Positions 17,019-18,676 of a stretch of 18,676 nt of DNA are shown here, one piece after another. Source of the stretch: Congregicoccus sp964517665 (GTDB lineage: Bacteria; Verrucomicrobiota; Verrucomicrobiia; Opitutales; Opitutaceae); contig CAZFCY010000096.1 in the NCBI GenBank assembly GCA_964517665.1, positions 1-18,676 on the forward strand, written 5' to 3'. The position numbers and the translations under genes were made by a program. The stretch's first letter is position 1. Each line of letters begins with the position of its first letter. The notes under the pieces are model-generated. The model worked only from the letters and a program-made list of their open reading frames with translations. It had not been told where the DNA came from and did no database searches.

Positions 17019-18676
17019 ATGTCCGCGGTTCCCACCATCATCTACACCAAGACCGACGAAGCGCCTGCGCTCGCAACCCACTCGCTCCTGCCGATCGTGC
17101 AGGCCTTCACGAAGCACGCGGGCATCAACGTCGAGACGCGCGACATCTCCCTCGCCGGCCGCATCCTCGCCGCGTTTTCGGATCTTCTGCCCGACGGCCA
17201 GCGCGCGCCCGACGCCCTCGCCGAACTCGGCGCCCTCACGCTCCAGCCCGCGGCCAACATCATCAAGCTCCCCAACATCAGCGCCTCCGTGCCGCAGTTG
17301 AAGGAGGCGATCGCCGAACTCCAGGCCAGAGGCTACAAGCTCCCCGACTATCCCGAGTCTCCGAAAACCGACGCCGAAAAGGACGCGAAGGCGCGCTACG
17401 ACAAGGTCAAGGGCAGCGCCGTCAATCCCGTCCTGCGCGANNNNNNNNNNCGAAGGCAACTCCGACCGCCGCGCGCCCAAGGCGGTGAAGGATTACGCGA
17501 GGAAACATCCGCACTCCATGGGCGCGTGGTCGCCCGATTCGAAGACGAGCGTCAGCACGATGGGCCGCGACGATTTCTTCTCGAACGAGAAATCCGTCAC
17601 GGTTTCCGCCGCGACGACCGTGCGCATCGAGCACGTCGCCGCCGACGGAGCGGTCACGATCCTCAAGGACAAAACGCCGCTCGAAGCCGGCGAGATCCTC
17701 GACGCGACCTTCATCAGCAGGCAAGCGCTCGTCGCTTTCTATGAACGGCAGCTCGCCGAGGCGAAGAAGCAGGGCGTCCTCTTCTCGCTTCACCTCAAGG
17801 CCACGATGATGAAGGTCTCCGATCCCATCATCTTCGGCCACGCGGTGCGGGTGTTTTTCAATGACCTGCTCGCAAAACACGCCGCCACCCTCGCCGAACT
17901 CGGCGTGGACCTGAACAACGGCTTCGGCGATCTCGTCGAAAAAATCCAGAAGCTCCCCGCCGATCAAAAGTCCGCGATCGAAGCCGACATCCAGTCCGCC
18001 TTCGCCGCGAATCCGGCCGTCGCGATGGTCAACTCCGACCACGGCATCACCAACCTCCACGTCCCGAGCGATGTGATCGTCGATGCCTCCATGCCCGCGA
18101 TGATCCGCGCCGGCGGCAGGATGTACGACGCGCAAGGCAAGCTCCAGGACACCCTCGCCGTCATCCCCGACAGCAGCTACGCCGGCGTTTACGCGACCAC
18201 GGTCGCGTTCTGCAAAAAACACGGCGCCTTCGACCCGCGCACGATGGGCTCGGTGCCCAACGTCGGCCTCATGGCCCGTGCCGCCGAGGAATACGGTTCG
18301 CACAACAAGACCTTCCAGATTCCCGCCGCCGGCACGGTTCGCGTCGTCGACGGCACCGGCCACACGCTCCTCGAGCACACCGTGGACGCCGGAGACGTCT
18401 GGCGCGCCTGCCAGACGAAGGACGCCCCGGTCCAGGACTGGGTGAAACTCGCCGTCGCCCGCGCCCGCGCCTCGAACACGCCCGCCGTCTTCTGGCTCGA
18501 CGAAAAGCGCGCGCACGACGCGCAGATCATCGCGAAGGTGAAAACCTGCCTCGCAAACCACGACACCTCGGGTCTCGACATCCGCATCCTCCCGCCCGCC
18601 GCGGCCACGCAGTTCACGCTCGAGCGCCTCGCGGCCGGGCAGGACACGATCAGCGTCACCGGCAACGTCCTGCGCG
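17019..18676 (+). CDS. icd: Monomeric NADP-dependent isocitrate dehydrogenase, partial, crossing an N gap
   Basis: TCA-cycle enzyme oxidatively decarboxylating isocitrate to 2-oxoglutarate with NADP, of the monomeric (Azotobacter/Corynebacterium) type of about 740 residues. The opening TIIYTKTDEAPALATHSLLP, then DISLAGRILAAF and NIIKLPNISASVPQLK, are near-invariant in this family. After the gap the protein continues with EGNSDRRAPKAVKDYARKHP, then HSMGAWS, SLHLKATMMKVSDPIIFGH, MVNSDHGITNLHVPSD, GSVPNVGLMARAAEEYGSHN, KTFQIP, DWVKLAVARARASNTPAVFW, and TISVTGNVLR at the window edge. About 548 residues are present and the C-terminus is cut by the window. The frame before the Ns (through 17440) and after (from 17452) differ by one base, which is an assembly effect, not a mutation. 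No Shine-Dalgarno is evident; ATG 17019 begins the family's normal N-terminus. Confidence 0.96.
17441..17450. other. Assembly gap (10 N) inside isocitrate dehydrogenase
   Basis: Ten Ns join two contigs. The left side ends CTGCGCGA and the right begins CGAAGGCAAC. Merging on the shared CGA gives CTG CGC GAA GGC AAC (Leu-Arg-Glu-Gly-Asn), exactly the family sequence and frame. The Ns therefore probably hide no bases at all. Confidence 0.85.

Noticed and set aside
17451..17744. An apparent frameshift or pseudogene in isocitrate dehydrogenase after the Ns
   Set aside because: It is explained by the arbitrary gap length; joining the overlapping flanks restores the frame.

Overview
The window is high-GC DNA from what looks like a free-living, polysaccharide-degrading Gram-negative bacterium. 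The closest fit is the Verrucomicrobiota, Opitutaceae-like. This is inferred from content: exported formylglycine sulfatases, a PQQ dehydrogenase with a built-in cytochrome c, a Tat-exported sugar isomerase/epimerase-like protein, LamG and beta-propeller exported proteins, an Fsr-type transporter, a monomeric isocitrate dehydrogenase, and many starts without a clear Shine-Dalgarno. No rRNA, tRNA, transposase, phage gene or CRISPR array was seen. A scaffold gap of ten Ns lies at 17441-17450, and the window ends inside the isocitrate dehydrogenase gene.

Layout: (1) 190-3799, minus strand: two tandem exported sulfatases, an N-acetylglucosamine-6-sulfatase-like enzyme followed by an iduronate-2-sulfatase-like enzyme with an extra C-terminal beta domain. 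The second has its own promoter-like sequence almost on top of its ATG. (2) 4128-6320, plus: a periplasmic quinoprotein dehydrogenase of the glucose dehydrogenase family, with a cytochrome c domain inserted in the propeller. (3) 6613-9029, minus: a LamG-domain exported protein and an exported TolB/oligogalacturonate-lyase-like beta-propeller. (4) 9340-11054, plus: a Tat-exported xylose-isomerase-like TIM-barrel protein and a cytosolic HD-domain phosphohydrolase. (5) 11124-14185, minus: xylulokinase and an unrecognised exported, membrane-anchored protein. (6) 14425-14820, plus: a small single-domain cupin. (7) 14887-16122, minus: an Fsr-like MFS exporter. (8) 16342 to the end, plus: a four-helix membrane protein of unknown function and monomeric NADP isocitrate dehydrogenase.

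The first half reads as an exported toolkit for sulfated or acidic glycans: desulfation, periplasmic sugar oxidation, and possible glycan binding, lysis and isomerisation. Xylulokinase feeds a pentulose into central metabolism and isocitrate dehydrogenase belongs to the TCA cycle. Co-function of these genes is inference from neighbourhood and family. There is no SusC/SusD pair, regulator gene or sulfatase-maturating enzyme in the window.

I found no multi-gene system that I can call clearly new. The best leads are: the N-gap that is demonstrably artefactual; the near-leaderless promoter of a sulfatase; a hairpin whose 3' arm abuts the start codon of the HD gene; several large intergenic stem-loops and REP-like palindromes; a Tat-exported isomerase-like protein that lacks the usual metal-binding His; and the unknown membrane-anchored protein at 12824-14185.
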